Shown piece by piece: positions 1 through 10,390 of a stretch of DNA of 64,000 nucleotides. The translations under genes and the position numbers were made by a program. Position 1 is the stretch's first letter; each line of letters starts with the position of its first letter. Below the pieces are notes generated by a model, which searched no databases, was not told the DNA's origin, and was given only the letters and a program-made list of their open reading frames with translations. Origin of the DNA: Atlantibacter sp. RC6 (GTDB lineage: Bacteria; Pseudomonadota; Gammaproteobacteria; Enterobacterales; Enterobacteriaceae); contig NZ_JACHZE010000002.1 in the NCBI RefSeq assembly GCF_014193285.1, positions 62,001 to 126,000 of the forward strand, written 5' to 3'.

Positions 1-2110
1 GAGCCAGGTCATAGCGGACCAGCGCATCCACCAGGGTGTAGCTGCCGACTTTAAAGGAGTTCGCCGGATCGCCGTAGCTGGAGCTGGTATAGCGAACGCC
101 GGTGCCCAGAGTCAGGCCGGAGAGCGGGCCGTCAAACATGGTGTAATCGCCCCACAGGGATGCCATGTGTTTTGGCACCTGAGCCGGGGTGTTGCCCTTG
201 TAGTTGGTGTCGGTGGTGTATTCCGCATCGGTATAGGTGTAAGAACCTACCATGTTGATGTTGGCGGAAAGCGCCGCTTTGGCTTCCAGCTCAACGCCGC
301 GCGCGCGGATCTCGCCGCCTTCAACCGAGAAGAACGAGCCCGCAGGGTCGGCCATCAGGTTGTTGGTTTTGGTCAGCTGGTACACCGCGCCGGTCAGCAC
401 GATCGGACGATCTTCCGGTACGTACTTCACACCCGCTTCGTACTGTTTGCCTTTCGACGGCGCGAAGATGCTGCCATTCGCACCCACGGTAGAAGCCGGT
501 TCGAAGGATTCGCTGTAGCTGAAGTACGGCGTCACGCCGTTGTCGAACAGGTAGTTCACACCGCCGCGCCAGGTGAATTCGTTATCATTGCGCGAGTGCT
601 GGATATTCGCTTCACGATCCAGCGAATCCTGCTCCGCCCAGTCGTAACGGCCACCCAGGGTCACCAGCACCTTGTCCCACTGCGCCTGATCCTGCACGTA
701 CACGCCGGTCTGTTTTTGCTTGTTCAGCACCCGGTAAGCCGCGCCTGGGCCAGGGTGAGCGCCGAAATCAAAGTCGCTGCGGTCGAGGTTGTAGATATCC
801 GATGACGCCACAGAACCCGCCCAGCCAAACCAGGAATTGATGTCGTTACGCATGCGCATAAAGTCGACGCCGGTCAGCAGGGTGTGGTCCACGGAGCCGG
901 TTGCAAAGGTGCTTTGCAGTTGGGTATCTACCGCGAAGTTCTCTAATTTCTCGTAGTCGTCCACATAACGGCGCGTCAGGGTATGGCCCCATTCTGACGG
1001 CGCGATAGTTGCGCAGGGGCTGTTAGCCGGATCGCCGGTGTACAGCGGGTCAGAACACATGCCATAGCCGTAAACGCTGTGCTGCGACGTTTTGTTTTGC
1101 GCATAACGCAGATTCTGACGCACGGTAAAGGTGTCGTTAAAGCCATGTTCGAAGCTATAACCCACCATTTTCTCGTTACGTGAATAGGTATTGTTTTCCG
1201 CGCCTTCGTTGAAATCGGTCGGCAGACGGCTACCGTTTGGCAGCGTGGTGACCGTGCCCTCTTTCGGCAACCAGCCGTAATAGCCGGTTTCCGGCTCGTT
1301 CTGGAAGTAAGAGAGGAAGGTAAAGTTGGTTTTGTCATCGGGACGCCAGCTAAACGATGGCGCGATGGCGTAACGCTGCTCTTCCGCGCCCTGCTGCTGG
1401 GCATTCGCCGAGCGCGCCAGGCCGGTTAAGCGATACGAGTAAACCCCGTCTTCATCCAGCGCATCGCTGAAATCAAAACCGGTCTGATACAGGCTGTCGG
1501 TGCCCATTTTGAACTGGACTTCATACAGCGGCTCGGTGGTCGGGCGCTTGCTGACCATGTTCAACAGGCCGCCTGGGTTGCTCTTTCCGTACAGTACGGA
1601 AACCGGACCGCGCAGCACTTCGGCGCGCTCCAGCATATAAGGGTCAATCACCGCATCGTTATAGAAGTTGCCCTGCATCTTCAGGCCGTTGAGATAGTTA
1701 TTCTGGCTCTGGCCGTCGGCTGCGAAACCGCGAATGATCAGGTAGTCATAGGTATTCGATGCGCCACGGGTTCCCACGGCGACGCCTGGCGTGTAGCTCA
1801 GGGCTTCTTTCACAGATTTCGGCTGGTGCAGCGCCATCTCTTCAGCAGTTACCACGGAAATCGACTGCGGCGCCTTCTGGATGGGGGTATCTGTTTTGGT
1901 GGCGGTGGCAGACTGTCTGGCCGCAATGGTGGCCGCCGGGCCCCATGCGCTTTCCTGCGGAGCCGCTGCGGTAACCGTGATGGTATCTTCTTTCTGGGTG
2001 GTGTCAGCCGCAAAAACCGGAGCAGAAATGCTGCCGACTGCTGTGGCTATCATCACAGCGATTTTACGCAGTGAGGTATTGACTGGCTGAGCAGTGTCTG
2101 GACGCGCCAT
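1..2110 (-). CDS. fhuA: Ferrichrome outer-membrane receptor FhuA (3' end outside window)
   Basis: TonB-dependent outer-membrane receptor that imports ferric hydroxamate siderophores such as ferrichrome; in E. coli it is also a phage and colicin M receptor. Reading leftwards from the ATG at 2110, the protein has a signal peptide ending near FAADT, a TonB box-like stretch (EDTITVTAA), a plug domain with ESAWGPAATIAARQSAT and MLERAEVLRGPVSVLYGKS, then beta-barrel segments. About 703 codons are present and the frame is still open at base 1; roughly 45 C-terminal residues should lie outside. It follows mrcB in the same direction, as in E. coli, where fhuCDB come next. Close identity to E. coli FhuA along the whole length, as recalled, makes the assignment secure. 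Confidence 0.96.
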   Translation of the reverse strand, partial: MARPDTAQPVNTSLRKIAVMIATAVGSISAPVFAADTTQKEDTITVTAAAPQESAWGPAATIAARQSATATKTDTPIQKAPQSISVVTAEEMALHQPKSVKEALSYTPGVAVGTRGASNTYDYLIIRGFAADGQSQNNYLNGLKMQGNFYNDAVIDPYMLERAEVLRGPVSVLYGKSNPGGLLNMVSKRPTTEPLYEVQFKMGTDSLYQTGFDFSDALDEDGVYSYRLTGLARSANAQQQGAEEQRYAIAPSFSWRPDDKTNFTFLSYFQNEPETGYYGWLPKEGTVTTLPNGSRLPTDFNEGAENNTYSRNEKMVGYSFEHGFNDTFTVRQNLRYAQNKTSQHSVYGYGMCSDPLYTGDPANSPCATIAPSEWGHTLTRRYVDDYEKLENFAVDTQLQSTFATGSVDHTLLTGVDFMRMRNDINSWFGWAGSVASSDIYNLDRSDFDFGAHPGPGAAYRVLNKQKQTGVYVQDQAQWDKVLVTLGGRYDWAEQDSLDREANIQHSRNDNEFTWRGGVNYLFDNGVTPYFSYSESFEPASTVGANGSIFAPSKGKQYEAGVKYVPEDRPIVLTGAVYQLTKTNNLMADPAGSFFSVEGGEIRARGVELEAKAALSANINMVGSYTYTDAEYTTDTNYKGNTPAQVPKHMASLWGDYTMFDGPLSGLTLGTGVRYTSSSYGDPANSFKVGSYTLVDALVRYDLA

Positions 2111-2151
2111 GGGATTTTCTCTACGTGAATATAACGAATGATAACGTAAAC

Positions 2152-2170
2152 GATAATTATTATTATGACC
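2152..2170 (-). promoter_or_regulatory. Putative Fur box upstream of fhuA
   Basis: GATAATTATTATTATGACC matches the 19-bp Fur consensus GATAATGATAATCATTATC at 14 positions and lies about 40 bp upstream of the fhuA start. Further GATAAC-like hexamers follow at 2139-2153. Iron repression of fhuA by Fur is known in E. coli; the site here is inferred from the match. Confidence 0.6.
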
Positions 2171-2334
2171 GCAGGATAATATGCGAAACGGTGTTTATAT
2201 AGCAAGCAGCACACCTGCCTGATTTCACTAAGGGAACAAGAAATAATCACCCTGCTAAACGCAGGTTATATAGGGGTATGGCAGGGGTTACCGGGATGTG
2301 AAAAAACGTGGGGAGTGCGGTGTTCAGATACACG

Positions 2335-2357
2335 AAGGGCGGGAAAATCCCGCCCTT
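2335..2357 (-). terminator. Intrinsic terminator after mrcB
   Basis: A perfect 10-bp stem (AAGGGCGGGA with TCCCGCCCTT) and a 3-base loop lie 19 bp beyond the mrcB stop codon. It separates mrcB from fhuA; the 2111-2376 gap otherwise holds only the fhuA promoter region. Confidence 0.75.
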
Positions 2358-2376
2358 TATGGCTTGTGCTACGGCG

Positions 2377-4899
2377 TTAGTTGCCGCCGAACATATCCTT
2401 GATCCAGCCCGCCACGCCATCGCTCTTCTGCTCCTGCGCCGGTGCCTGCTGTTGCTGCTGAGGCTGCTGCTGTTGCGGCTGCGATGACTGGTCAAACGGG
2501 TTACCCGACGGCTCTGGCGGGCGGCTCTGCTGGCAAAGCGCGTCCGGGTTGGTGGTCCATACCGGCAGTGAACGCATCCCACCGCCGCCGCACAGGAAGT
2601 AGCCCTGATCGTCCACGCCCATGGTAACGATGTCTTCCGGCGGCGTCAGATCCAGCGCGATGGGCGACTGGTTGCTGAGGTAGCGCTGGTAAATCGACAT
2701 CGCCCCGCTGGCCCCGTAAAGCTTGGTCGGCTGGTTGTTGTCGCGCCCTACCCAGGTGATCACCACTTCACGCCCGTCGATACCGGCAAACCAGGTATCG
2801 ACGTTGTTGTTGGTGGTCCCGGTTTTCCCGGCCAGATGCAGGCCAGGGTATTTCGCGCCCAACTGGCGGCCGGTCCCGCGCTGCACCACCTGCTGCATGG
2901 TCCACAGCGTCATGTAGGCCGCCTGCGCCGGAACGGCGCGTTCAGACTGCGGGAAGCTCTGGAACAGCGCAGTGCCGTCTTCGGCAATTACCGAACGCAC
3001 CGCTGACAGCGTGGCGCGGTTACCGCCGCTGGCGATAGTCTGGAACGCCTGCGCCACTTCAATCGGCGTCAGGTTCAGCGCGCCCAACAGCATGGAAGGA
3101 ACCGGGTGCAGCTGGTCTTTTGGCACGCCCAGCTTCAGCCAGGTGTCGGTGACCGCTGGCAGGCCAATCGCCATCCCCAGGTTCACCGTCGGCACGTTCA
3201 TGGAGCGGGTCAGCGCATCCACCAGCATCACCTGGCCGCTGTAACGGTGATCGTCGTTCTGCGGCGACCACACCTGGCCGTTCGGCTGCGGCAGAGAGAT
3301 CGGCGCATCGGCAATCCAGGTATTCAGGCGGTACTGGTTGGGCTGGCTGAGCGCGGTGAGATAGGTCGCCGGTTTTGCCAGTGAACCGATAGAGCGGCGG
3401 GCCTGCATCGCACGGTTATAACCGGCAAACTGCGGATTCGCCCCGCCGACCATGGCGCGGACTTCGCCGCTAAAGCGGTCAACAACCACCATCGCGGTTT
3501 CCAGATCGCTCAGCTTACGCTGTTTGATCAGCGCCGGAATGCCTTCAATAGCGGCTTTTTCCGCCGCGTCCTGCGCGACCGAGTCAAAGGTGGTGAAGAT
3601 CTTCACGCCGGAGAGATCTTTTACCTTATCGCCCAGTTTGGTTTGCAGCTCCTGACGCACCATCTGCATAAACGCCGGCTGCGGAGAGATCACCCCGCCG
3701 CGCGGCTGCACGCCCAGCGGACGGGCGCTCAGCATGTCATACAGCTCCTGGTCGATAACCTTCTGCTCCTGCAATAAACGCAGCACCAGATTACGGCGCT
3801 CCAGCGCCATTTTCGGGTTACGCCATGGGTTATAAATCGACGCGCCCTTCACCATGCCCACCAGCAACGCCTGCTGATCAAGGCTCAGCTCGTCGACCGG
3901 GCGGCCAAAGTAATACAGGCTGGCCAGCGGGAAACCACGGATTTCGTTATCGCCGCTCTGGCCGAGATACACCTCGTTCAGGTACAGCTCAAGGATGCGG
4001 TCTTTGCTGTAGCGCGCGTCCATGATCAGCGCCATATAGGCTTCGTTGGCCTTACGCCACAGTGTGCGTTCGCTCGACAGGAACAGGTTTTTCGCTAACT
4101 GCTGGGTCAGCGTACTCGCCCCCTGAACGGCGCGACCGGCGGTCAGGTTCGCCAGCACCGCACGGCCAATGGAGTAGAGGCTAATGCCGTCATGCTCGTA
4201 GAAATGGCGGTCTTCGGTAGCGATCAGCGTATCCACCAGCAGATCCGGGTAGCCGCTGCGCGGCACGAACAGACGCTGCTCGCCGTTCGGCGAAGAAAGC
4301 ATGGTGATCAGCCGCGGGTCGAGGCGGAAGAAGCCGAACTCGCGCTTGCTGTCGAGGTTCTCGATGGTCTCCAGACGATCTTTGCTGAACGTCAGACGCG
4401 CACGCACCTGCCCCTCTTTGCTGTCAGGGAAGTCGAACGGGCGGCGGATCATCTCGATGCTGTTGGCCTGCACGGTAAACTCGCCCGGGCGCGTCATCCG
4501 CGTCACCTGGCGGTACTGGGTCGCCTCCAGCAGTTGCACCATCTCCTGCTTGCTGACGGGCATATCCGGCTCAAGGTTGACCATCCGGCCATAGACCGCG
4601 GCGGGCAGTTGCCACACTTTACCGTCGATGCGGCTGCGGATTTTCTGATCGAGATAAACGCCGTAAATCACCAGCACCACAATCAGCACCAGTAAAATTT
4701 TCAGTAACAGCCAGAGCCAACGGTGTTTTCTCTGCGGCTTTTTCCCTTTGCCTTTCCGTGGGGGCATCGGCTCCTCGTCTGCATCGTCTTCATAATCGTC
4801 GTACTCATCATCTCTGAGACGACGACGGGTTACTTTCTGTTTCACCGGACGTGAAGGTCGCCCTTTACGCCCGATGGGTTCGCGGTCATTCCCCGCCAT
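2377..4899 (-). CDS. mrcB: Penicillin-binding protein 1B (bifunctional peptidoglycan synthase)
   Basis: Inner-membrane enzyme that polymerises lipid II (glycosyltransferase) and cross-links peptide stems (transpeptidase). The 840 residues are close to E. coli PBP1B (844). A basic/acidic cytoplasmic tail is followed by one membrane helix (about 61-82), a UB2H region, and a GT51 domain with the catalytic glutamate in TEDRHFYEH (E229). The transpeptidase domain has SLAK (S506 nucleophile) and KTGTTNN. The C-terminus is Gln/Pro-rich ([12 protein letters not shown]), probably disordered. In E. coli a shorter isoform starts at an internal Met near residue 46, and a Met at 45 is present here. It lies downstream of hrpB in the same direction with a 95-bp gap. 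Confidence 0.98.
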   Translation of the reverse strand: MAGNDREPIGRKGRPSRPVKQKVTRRRLRDDEYDDYEDDADEEPMPPRKGKGKKPQRKHRWLWLLLKILLVLIVVLVIYGVYLDQKIRSRIDGKVWQLPAAVYGRMVNLEPDMPVSKQEMVQLLEATQYRQVTRMTRPGEFTVQANSIEMIRRPFDFPDSKEGQVRARLTFSKDRLETIENLDSKREFGFFRLDPRLITMLSSPNGEQRLFVPRSGYPDLLVDTLIATEDRHFYEHDGISLYSIGRAVLANLTAGRAVQGASTLTQQLAKNLFLSSERTLWRKANEAYMALIMDARYSKDRILELYLNEVYLGQSGDNEIRGFPLASLYYFGRPVDELSLDQQALLVGMVKGASIYNPWRNPKMALERRNLVLRLLQEQKVIDQELYDMLSARPLGVQPRGGVISPQPAFMQMVRQELQTKLGDKVKDLSGVKIFTTFDSVAQDAAEKAAIEGIPALIKQRKLSDLETAMVVVDRFSGEVRAMVGGANPQFAGYNRAMQARRSIGSLAKPATYLTALSQPNQYRLNTWIADAPISLPQPNGQVWSPQNDDHRYSGQVMLVDALTRSMNVPTVNLGMAIGLPAVTDTWLKLGVPKDQLHPVPSMLLGALNLTPIEVAQAFQTIASGGNRATLSAVRSVIAEDGTALFQSFPQSERAVPAQAAYMTLWTMQQVVQRGTGRQLGAKYPGLHLAGKTGTTNNNVDTWFAGIDGREVVITWVGRDNNQPTKLYGASGAMSIYQRYLSNQSPIALDLTPPEDIVTMGVDDQGYFLCGGGGMRSLPVWTTNPDALCQQSRPPEPSGNPFDQSSQPQQQQPQQQQQAPAQEQKSDGVAGWIKDMFGGN

Positions 4900-4994
4900 G
4901 CTTTCTCTCCACTACGTTCAGGCGCGAGGGCCTGATTCTTGGTTCTTTCACGTCGCCGCGAAAGAAGAAATCTCTCAAAAGTACCGGCGTCTGG

Positions 4995-7427
4995 TTATGG
5001 CTGATGTTTTTTGGTACGCCGCGTTGGCAACGCGCTGGCAGGGTCGTCCGGCCAGACGTGTTTTGGATAACGCCCCTTCATCTCTTTTTGTACTTCCCGG
5101 TACGATCCCTTCCAGAAGGCGCTCAAATCACGGGTGATTTGCAGCGGGCGCTGGGCGGGCGACAGCAGTTCCAGCGTCAGCGGAATACGCCCTTCCGCGA
5201 TCGCTGGCGTCACCGCCTCGCCGAACATTTCCTGCATCCGCACCGCCAGCGCCGGAGGGTTTTCCTGATGATAGCGCACGGCTATCCGGCTTCCGGTGGG
5301 CACAGTGTAATGAGTTGGCAGCGCACTATCCAGACGTTGACGCTGCGACCACTCCAGCAAATTGCCGAGCGCCGCGCTTAAATCGACGTTCTGCAAGGCG
5401 CGCAGCGAATGCACGCCGCCGAGTTGCGGCAGCAGCCAGCGCTCAAGTGTAGCCAAAAGTGCTGAATCTGAAACATCCGGCCAGGGATATTCCGGCAGCC
5501 ATTTTGCGGCGCAGTGTAAGCGTAGCCGCAATTGCTCGGCTTGCGGGCTCCAGTTCAATACGGTCAGCCCTTTTTCACGGATGCCGTTGAGCATCGCCTG
5601 ATGTAACTCTTCTTCCGACGGGCGCGCCAGCAGCTGGTTTTTGACTACCAGCTGGCCGATTTGCTGGCGGCGAAACGCTTTCAGCGTTCCCTGCGCCTCA
5701 TCCCACTCCACGCTATCCTGCTGGCGCAGCAGTTGCGGGCACTGCGCGATCAGCGCGTCAATATCCAGCGCCAGCGCCTGCAAAATGCGCGCGTCCGGGG
5801 AATGGCTGCCCTGCAATAACAGCGGCGCGATCAACCATTCGTGGCGGGTCAGCGCATCGTCAGGATCGAGACGCGCCCCCATGCCGTTAGCGAGCTGGTA
5901 GCGCCCGTCCAGCCCGCGCCGCCGGGCGATGCGATCGCTAAACGCGATAGCGAGCAGTTGCGGCGCGAGAGTGATATCCCGCGCGCCCCCCCGGCTATCC
6001 ATGCGCTTGAGCAGTTGTTGGCTACGGCTCTGCCAGTTCTGCTGGCTGCGTGAAAACATACTGGCTAAATCGCTGTTGCCGGTACGCGGCGGCTCTTCGA
6101 GCAGCGCGGCAAGCCAGGCGGCGGTCGCTTTCTCATCGGCAGATCCTGACGCCGCCAGCATCGCCGCCAGCCGCGGATCGTTGCCAAACTTCGCCATCTG
6201 CTGGCCGCGCGCGGTTAATCGCCCTTCCTTTATTGCGCCTAACTGTTCGAGTAACGCGCGGGCGGCGGCGAGATTAACCTCGGGCGGCGTGTCCAGCCAG
6301 TTAAGCTGCGCCACATCCTGGCAGCCCCACTGCAATAACTCCAGCCATAACCCGCTGAGATCGCTTTGTAAAATTTCCGGGTCCGCCTGAGCAGCCGCGC
6401 GCTCGCCCTGCTCTTTGGCGGTGAGATGCAGACAGATGCCCGGCTCGAGCCGTCCGGCGCGACCGGCGCGCTGGATCATCGATGCCTGGCTGATGCGCTG
6501 GGTAATAAGCCGCGTCAGGCCGCTGCGCGGATCAAAGCGCGCCACCCGCTCAAGGGTGCTGTCCACCACCAGGCGAATACCTTCGATGGTTAAGCTGGTT
6601 TCGGCGATATTGGTCGCCAGCACCACTTTGCGAAACCCGGATGGCGCGGGGAGGATCGCTTTACGCTGCTCGCTAAGCGGCAGCGCGCCGTACAGCGGGC
6701 ACAACAGCACATCGCGCTGGACGCGTTCGGCTAGCTGTTCCTGCACTCGCTGGATTTCCGCCACGCCGGGCAAAAACAGCAGCAGCGAGCCGGTTTCTTC
6801 CCGCAGTAGCTGCGCCGTGGCGGCGGCAATCGCCTCTTCGCTACGCAACTGGCCAGGCAACGGCTGCCAGCGCCGCTCCACCGGGAAGGCGCGCCCCTCT
6901 GACGCAATAACCGGCGCGTCGGGCAGCAGCGCTTCCAGACGGGCATTGTCCAGGGTGGCGGACATAATCAGCAGTTTGAGATCGTCGCGCAGCCCCTGCT
7001 GCACATCCAGCAGCAGCGCCAGCGCCAGATCGGCCTGCAGGCTGCGCTCGTGAAATTCATCAAGGATCACCAGACTGATGCCGGTTAGCTCCGGGTCCTG
7101 CTGGATCAGACGCGTCAAAATCCCTTCGGTCACCACTTCAAGCCGCGTTGTCGGCCCGACGCAGGTTTCGCCGCGCATCCGGTAACCCACGGTTTCGCCG
7201 GGCGCTTCATTCAGTAATTCCGCCAGGCGCTGGGCGACGTTGCGCGCCGCCAGACGTCGCGGCTCCAGCAGGAGAATTTTGCCGTTAAGATCCGCCGCGT
7301 TTAGCAATTGCAGCGGCAGCCAGGTGGATTTGCCCGCGCCGGTGGGGGCGGAGAGCAGCACCTGCGGGGCGGATTGCAGGGCATCCAGCAGACGGGGTAA
7401 AACGGCGGCGACCGGCAATGAGGACAC
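4995..7427 (-). CDS. hrpB: ATP-dependent RNA helicase HrpB (DEAH-box)
   Basis: DExH-box helicase-like ATPase of uncertain physiological role. The sequence shows Walker A APTGAGKST near residue 30, the DEFHERS DEAH-type motif, the SAT motif (MSATLDN), helicase-C motifs including QRAGRAGRLEPG, and the HrpB-specific C-terminal domain. I chose the GTG at 7427 because it follows GGAG and gives VSSLPVAAV, matching the E. coli N-terminus and length (810 versus 809 aa). An in-frame ATG 60 bp upstream (7487) would add a non-conserved extension running into the thpR promoter region. It is divergent from thpR. Confidence 0.95.
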   Translation of the reverse strand: MSSLPVAAVLPRLLDALQSAPQVLLSAPTGAGKSTWLPLQLLNAADLNGKILLLEPRRLAARNVAQRLAELLNEAPGETVGYRMRGETCVGPTTRLEVVTEGILTRLIQQDPELTGISLVILDEFHERSLQADLALALLLDVQQGLRDDLKLLIMSATLDNARLEALLPDAPVIASEGRAFPVERRWQPLPGQLRSEEAIAAATAQLLREETGSLLLFLPGVAEIQRVQEQLAERVQRDVLLCPLYGALPLSEQRKAILPAPSGFRKVVLATNIAETSLTIEGIRLVVDSTLERVARFDPRSGLTRLITQRISQASMIQRAGRAGRLEPGICLHLTAKEQGERAAAQADPEILQSDLSGLWLELLQWGCQDVAQLNWLDTPPEVNLAAARALLEQLGAIKEGRLTARGQQMAKFGNDPRLAAMLAASGSADEKATAAWLAALLEEPPRTGNSDLASMFSRSQQNWQSRSQQLLKRMDSRGGARDITLAPQLLAIAFSDRIARRRGLDGRYQLANGMGARLDPDDALTRHEWLIAPLLLQGSHSPDARILQALALDIDALIAQCPQLLRQQDSVEWDEAQGTLKAFRRQQIGQLVVKNQLLARPSEEELHQAMLNGIREKGLTVLNWSPQAEQLRLRLHCAAKWLPEYPWPDVSDSALLATLERWLLPQLGGVHSLRALQNVDLSAALGNLLEWSQRQRLDSALPTHYTVPTGSRIAVRYHQENPPALAVRMQEMFGEAVTPAIAEGRIPLTLELLSPAQRPLQITRDLSAFWKGSYREVQKEMKGRYPKHVWPDDPASALPTRRTKKHQP

Positions 7428-7514
7428 GGAGAGCTCCCAGGGGTTCACATCAAAAGGGTTAACATTAAAACGGGCGCATTGTAGCATCCCCTCAAACCAT
7501 TACCGAGAACTGCT

Positions 7515-8042
7515 ATGTCTGAGCCCAAACGGCTATTTTTTGCCCTTGAGATACCCGCGCCGATCCAACAGCAGGTGATCCAGTGGCGCGCCGCGCAGTT
7601 CGCCCCGGAGGCGGGCCGCCCCATCGCGGCGGCGAATCTTCATCTGACGCTGGCGTTTTTAGGCGAAATCAGCGAGCAAAAGCAGCAAATGCTGATGGCG
7701 CTGGCCGGGCGCATCCAGCAGCCGGCGTTTACCCTGACGCTGGACGACGCCGGGCACTGGCCGCGTTCGCGAGTGGTGTGGCTGGGTAGCCGCCAGCCGC
7801 CGCGCGGGCTATTGCAACTGGCGAATCTGCTGCGCGCCCAGGCTGCGCGCAGCGGCTGTTATCAGAGCCCGCAGCCGTTTCATCCGCACGTGACGCTGCT
7901 GCGCAACGCCGCGCATCAGGTCGCTATCCCCGCGCCAGGCTTTCACTGGACCTTTCCGGTGACGGAATTTGTGCTTTACGCATCGCAGTTCAGCCAGGGA
8001 CGCACCCAATACCAGCCGCTGGCGCGCTGGTCGCTGGAATAA
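7515..8042 (+). CDS. thpR: RNA 2',3'-cyclic phosphodiesterase ThpR (LigT)
   Basis: 2H-family phosphoesterase of 175 residues that hydrolyses RNA 2',3'-cyclic phosphates and, in vitro, can act as a 2'-5' RNA ligase. Both HxTx signature motifs are present: HLTLAFLG near residue 43 and HPHVTLLR near residue 125. Length equals the E. coli protein within one residue. It is divergent from hrpB across 87 bp and runs into sfsA 12 bp downstream, so the two are probably cotranscribed. Confidence 0.95.
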   Translation: MSEPKRLFFALEIPAPIQQQVIQWRAAQFAPEAGRPIAAANLHLTLAFLGEISEQKQQMLMALAGRIQQPAFTLTLDDAGHWPRSRVVWLGSRQPPRGLLQLANLLRAQAARSGCYQSPQPFHPHVTLLRNAAHQVAIPAPGFHWTFPVTEFVLYASQFSQGRTQYQPLARWSLE

Positions 8043-8054
8043 AAAGGACCGATT

Positions 8055-8759
8055 ATGGAATTTTCTCCCCCGTTGCAGCCCGCCACGCTGATTAAACGTT
8101 ACAAACGTTTTCTGGCCGATGTGGTAACGCCCGAAGGCGCGCTGCTGACGCTGCACTGCCCGAATACCGGCGCGATGACCGGCTGCGCCACGCCCGGCGA
8201 TACAGTCTGGTATTCCACCTCGCCCAATCTGACGCGTAAGTACCCGCACACCTGGGAGCTCACCCAGACTCAAGAAGGCCATTTCATCTGCGTTAACACC
8301 CTGCGCGCCAATCAATTGGTCAAAGAGGCAATCCAGGAAAACCGGCTGGGGGAATTTTCTGATTATTCGACGGTCTTAAGCGAAGTTAAGTACGGCGCAG
8401 AGCGCAGCCGTATTGATTTCATGTTACAGGCAGGTTGCAAGGTTAACTGCTATATTGAAGTGAAATCAGTCACGTTATCGGATAATTCGCAAGGGTATTT
8501 TCCCGATGCCGTCACGGTAAGGGGCCAAAAACATCTGCGTGAATTGATGAGTGTGGTGGAGAACGGCGAACGCGCCGTCCTGTTATTCGCCGTATTGCAT
8601 TCGGCGATTGAGCGGGTCTCTCCGGCGCGCCACATCGACCCCCGATACGCAATGTTGCTCAGTGAAGCACAGCAAAAAGGGGTGGAAATCGTTGCCTGGA
8701 AGGCGACGTTAACCGCCGAGAAAATGCAATTAACGATACCCGTACCGGTCTGCTTGTAA
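8055..8759 (+). CDS. sfsA: Sugar fermentation stimulation protein SfsA
   Basis: The 234-residue SfsA family protein was first found in E. coli as a multicopy stimulator of maltose metabolism. It is described as a DNA-binding protein with a nuclease-like fold; its biochemical role is not settled. Visible family features are the N-terminal RYKRFLADV, the NTGAMTGC segment, the SRIDFMLQ strand and the acidic/lysine pair in YIEVKSVTL, which resembles a PD-(D/E)xK active site. The start is preceded by AAAGGA. It sits between thpR and dksA as in E. coli; 178 bp then separate it from dksA. Confidence 0.95.
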   Translation: MEFSPPLQPATLIKRYKRFLADVVTPEGALLTLHCPNTGAMTGCATPGDTVWYSTSPNLTRKYPHTWELTQTQEGHFICVNTLRANQLVKEAIQENRLGEFSDYSTVLSEVKYGAERSRIDFMLQAGCKVNCYIEVKSVTLSDNSQGYFPDAVTVRGQKHLRELMSVVENGERAVLLFAVLHSAIERVSPARHIDPRYAMLLSEAQQKGVEIVAWKATLTAEKMQLTIPVPVCL

Positions 8760-8937
8760 TGCCGGTTAACCGTTTGAGTCATTATTGTTTCAGGCGCATG
8801 CGCAAATACGCTTTTCCTCACAGGGTTGTCAAGTGTAACGTTTATACAATTGCTATCCCGAAAAGCTTCTGCTATTTATAGCGGCCTGATTTTTCCCCCG
8901 ACAAGGGGATCGATAGTGCGTGTTAAGGAGAAGCAAC

Positions 8938-9393
8938 ATGCAAGAAGGGCAAAAACGTAAAACATCGTCCCTGAGTATTCTCGCCATCGCTGGGGTGGAG
9001 CCGTATCAAGAGAAGCCGGGCGAAGAGTATATGAATGAAGCCCAGCTGGCACACTTCAAGCGCATTCTTGAAGCATGGCGTAATCAACTTAGGGATGAAG
9101 TCGATCGCACCGTTACGCATATGCAGGATGAAGCGGCTAACTTCCCGGATCCGGTCGACCGCGCCGCCCAGGAAGAAGAGTTCAGCCTCGAACTGCGTAA
9201 CCGCGACCGTGAGCGTAAACTGATCAAGAAAATCGAGAAAACTCTCAAAAAAGTAGAAGACGAAGACTTCGGCTTCTGCGAATCATGTGGAGTGGAAATC
9301 GGCATTCGTCGTCTTGAAGCACGTCCGACCGCGGACCTGTGCATCGACTGCAAGACGCTGGCTGAAATCCGCGAAAAACAAATGGCTGGCTAA
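8938..9393 (+). CDS. dksA: RNA polymerase-binding transcription factor DksA
   Basis: DksA enters the RNA polymerase secondary channel and, with ppGpp, mediates the stringent response at rRNA and amino-acid promoters. The 151 residues equal the E. coli length. The coiled coil carries the acidic tip ([11 protein letters not shown]). The four-cysteine zinc finger CESCG...CIDC is intact, followed by the C-terminal helix [11 protein letters not shown]. The start at 8938 is chosen for TAAGGAG immediately upstream; a start 18 bp earlier would add residues not found in E. coli. An intrinsic terminator follows 25 bp after the stop. Confidence 0.98.
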   Translation: MQEGQKRKTSSLSILAIAGVEPYQEKPGEEYMNEAQLAHFKRILEAWRNQLRDEVDRTVTHMQDEAANFPDPVDRAAQEEEFSLELRNRDRERKLIKKIEKTLKKVEDEDFGFCESCGVEIGIRRLEARPTADLCIDCKTLAEIREKQMAG

Positions 9394-9418
9394 CCGCAGC
9401 CCACATCCATTAATAACA

Positions 9419-9447
9419 AAGGCGGGGTCTCTCCCGCCTTGTTTTTT
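9419..9447 (+). terminator. Intrinsic terminator between dksA and gluQ
   Basis: An 8-bp stem AAGGCGGG/CCCGCCTT with a 6-base loop is followed by GTTTTTT. It ends 7 bp before the gluQ start. In Shigella a terminator at this place is reported to control read-through from dksA into gluQ; conservation here suggests the same arrangement. Confidence 0.85.
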
Positions 9448-9453
9448 AGCGCT

Positions 9454-10335
9454 ATGTCCACAGCTTATATCGGGCGTTTTGCCCCTTCTCCTTCTGGTGA
9501 ACTCCACTTCGGCTCGCTGATCGCCGCGCTGGGCAGCTATTTGCAAGCCCGCGCGCAGCACGGCGTCTGGCTGGTGCGTATCGAAGACATCGACCCGCCG
9601 CGCGAAGTGCCCGGTGCCGCCGACACCATTTTACGCCAGCTTGACCATTACGGCCTGCACTGGGACGGCGAGGTGCTGTACCAGTCCGCGCGCCATGATG
9701 CCTACCGCGAGGCGCTGGCCTGGTTGCGCGAACATCAGCGCAGCTATTACTGCACCTGCACCCGCAGCCGGATCCAGCACATCGGCGGGATTTACGACGG
9801 CCACTGCCGCGACTTGCATCATGGCCCGGAGCACGCCGCCGTGCGTTTACGCCAGACCCAGCCGATGATGAGCTTTACCGACCAGCTACGCGGCGAGATT
9901 GTCGCCGACCCGGCGCTGGCGCGGGAAGATTTTATCATTCACCGCCGCGATGGGCTTTTCGCTTATAACCTGGCGGTAGTGGTGGACGATCATTTCCAGG
10001 GCGTCACCGAAATCGTACGCGGCGCGGATTTGATTGAACCCACGGTGCGCCAGGTGTCGCTGTATCACCAGTTTGGCTGGCAGCCGCCCGCCTGGTTCCA
10101 CCTGCCGCTGGCGCTTAACGCCGACGGGAATAAACTGTCGAAACAGAACCACGCCCCTGCCCTGCCGCACGGCGATCCGAAACCAATGCTGGTTGCCGCA
10201 TTGCAGTTTTTGAACCAGCCTGTAACAGAGCACTGGCGGGATTTATCTACCGACGCGCTGCTGCGCGAAGCGGCGATTAACTGGTCTCCCCAACGCATAC
10301 CCGTGAATCCAGCATTCTCAAATGCGTTGCGCTGA
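9454..10335 (+). CDS. gluQ: Glutamyl-Q tRNA(Asp) synthetase
   Basis: Truncated glutamyl-tRNA synthetase paralogue that attaches glutamate to the queuosine base of tRNA-Asp. It has the class I signature in HFGS (residues 18-21) and KLSKQ, plus the zinc-binding set YYCTCT...GIYDGHC, and it lacks the anticodon-binding domain of GltX. The 293 residues compare with about 308 in E. coli. ATG at 9454 gives [15 protein letters not shown]; a TTG 15 bp upstream lies inside the dksA terminator and is rejected. No clear Shine-Dalgarno sequence precedes the ATG, so expression may be weak or coupled to dksA read-through. Confidence 0.95.
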   Translation: MSTAYIGRFAPSPSGELHFGSLIAALGSYLQARAQHGVWLVRIEDIDPPREVPGAADTILRQLDHYGLHWDGEVLYQSARHDAYREALAWLREHQRSYYCTCTRSRIQHIGGIYDGHCRDLHHGPEHAAVRLRQTQPMMSFTDQLRGEIVADPALAREDFIIHRRDGLFAYNLAVVVDDHFQGVTEIVRGADLIEPTVRQVSLYHQFGWQPPAWFHLPLALNADGNKLSKQNHAPALPHGDPKPMLVAALQFLNQPVTEHWRDLSTDALLREAAINWSPQRIPVNPAFSNALR

Positions 10336-10390
10336 GCTATGATTAGCCGCTATTTTTTGTCCAGAGTCTGACACACTACCGAGGTGCACC

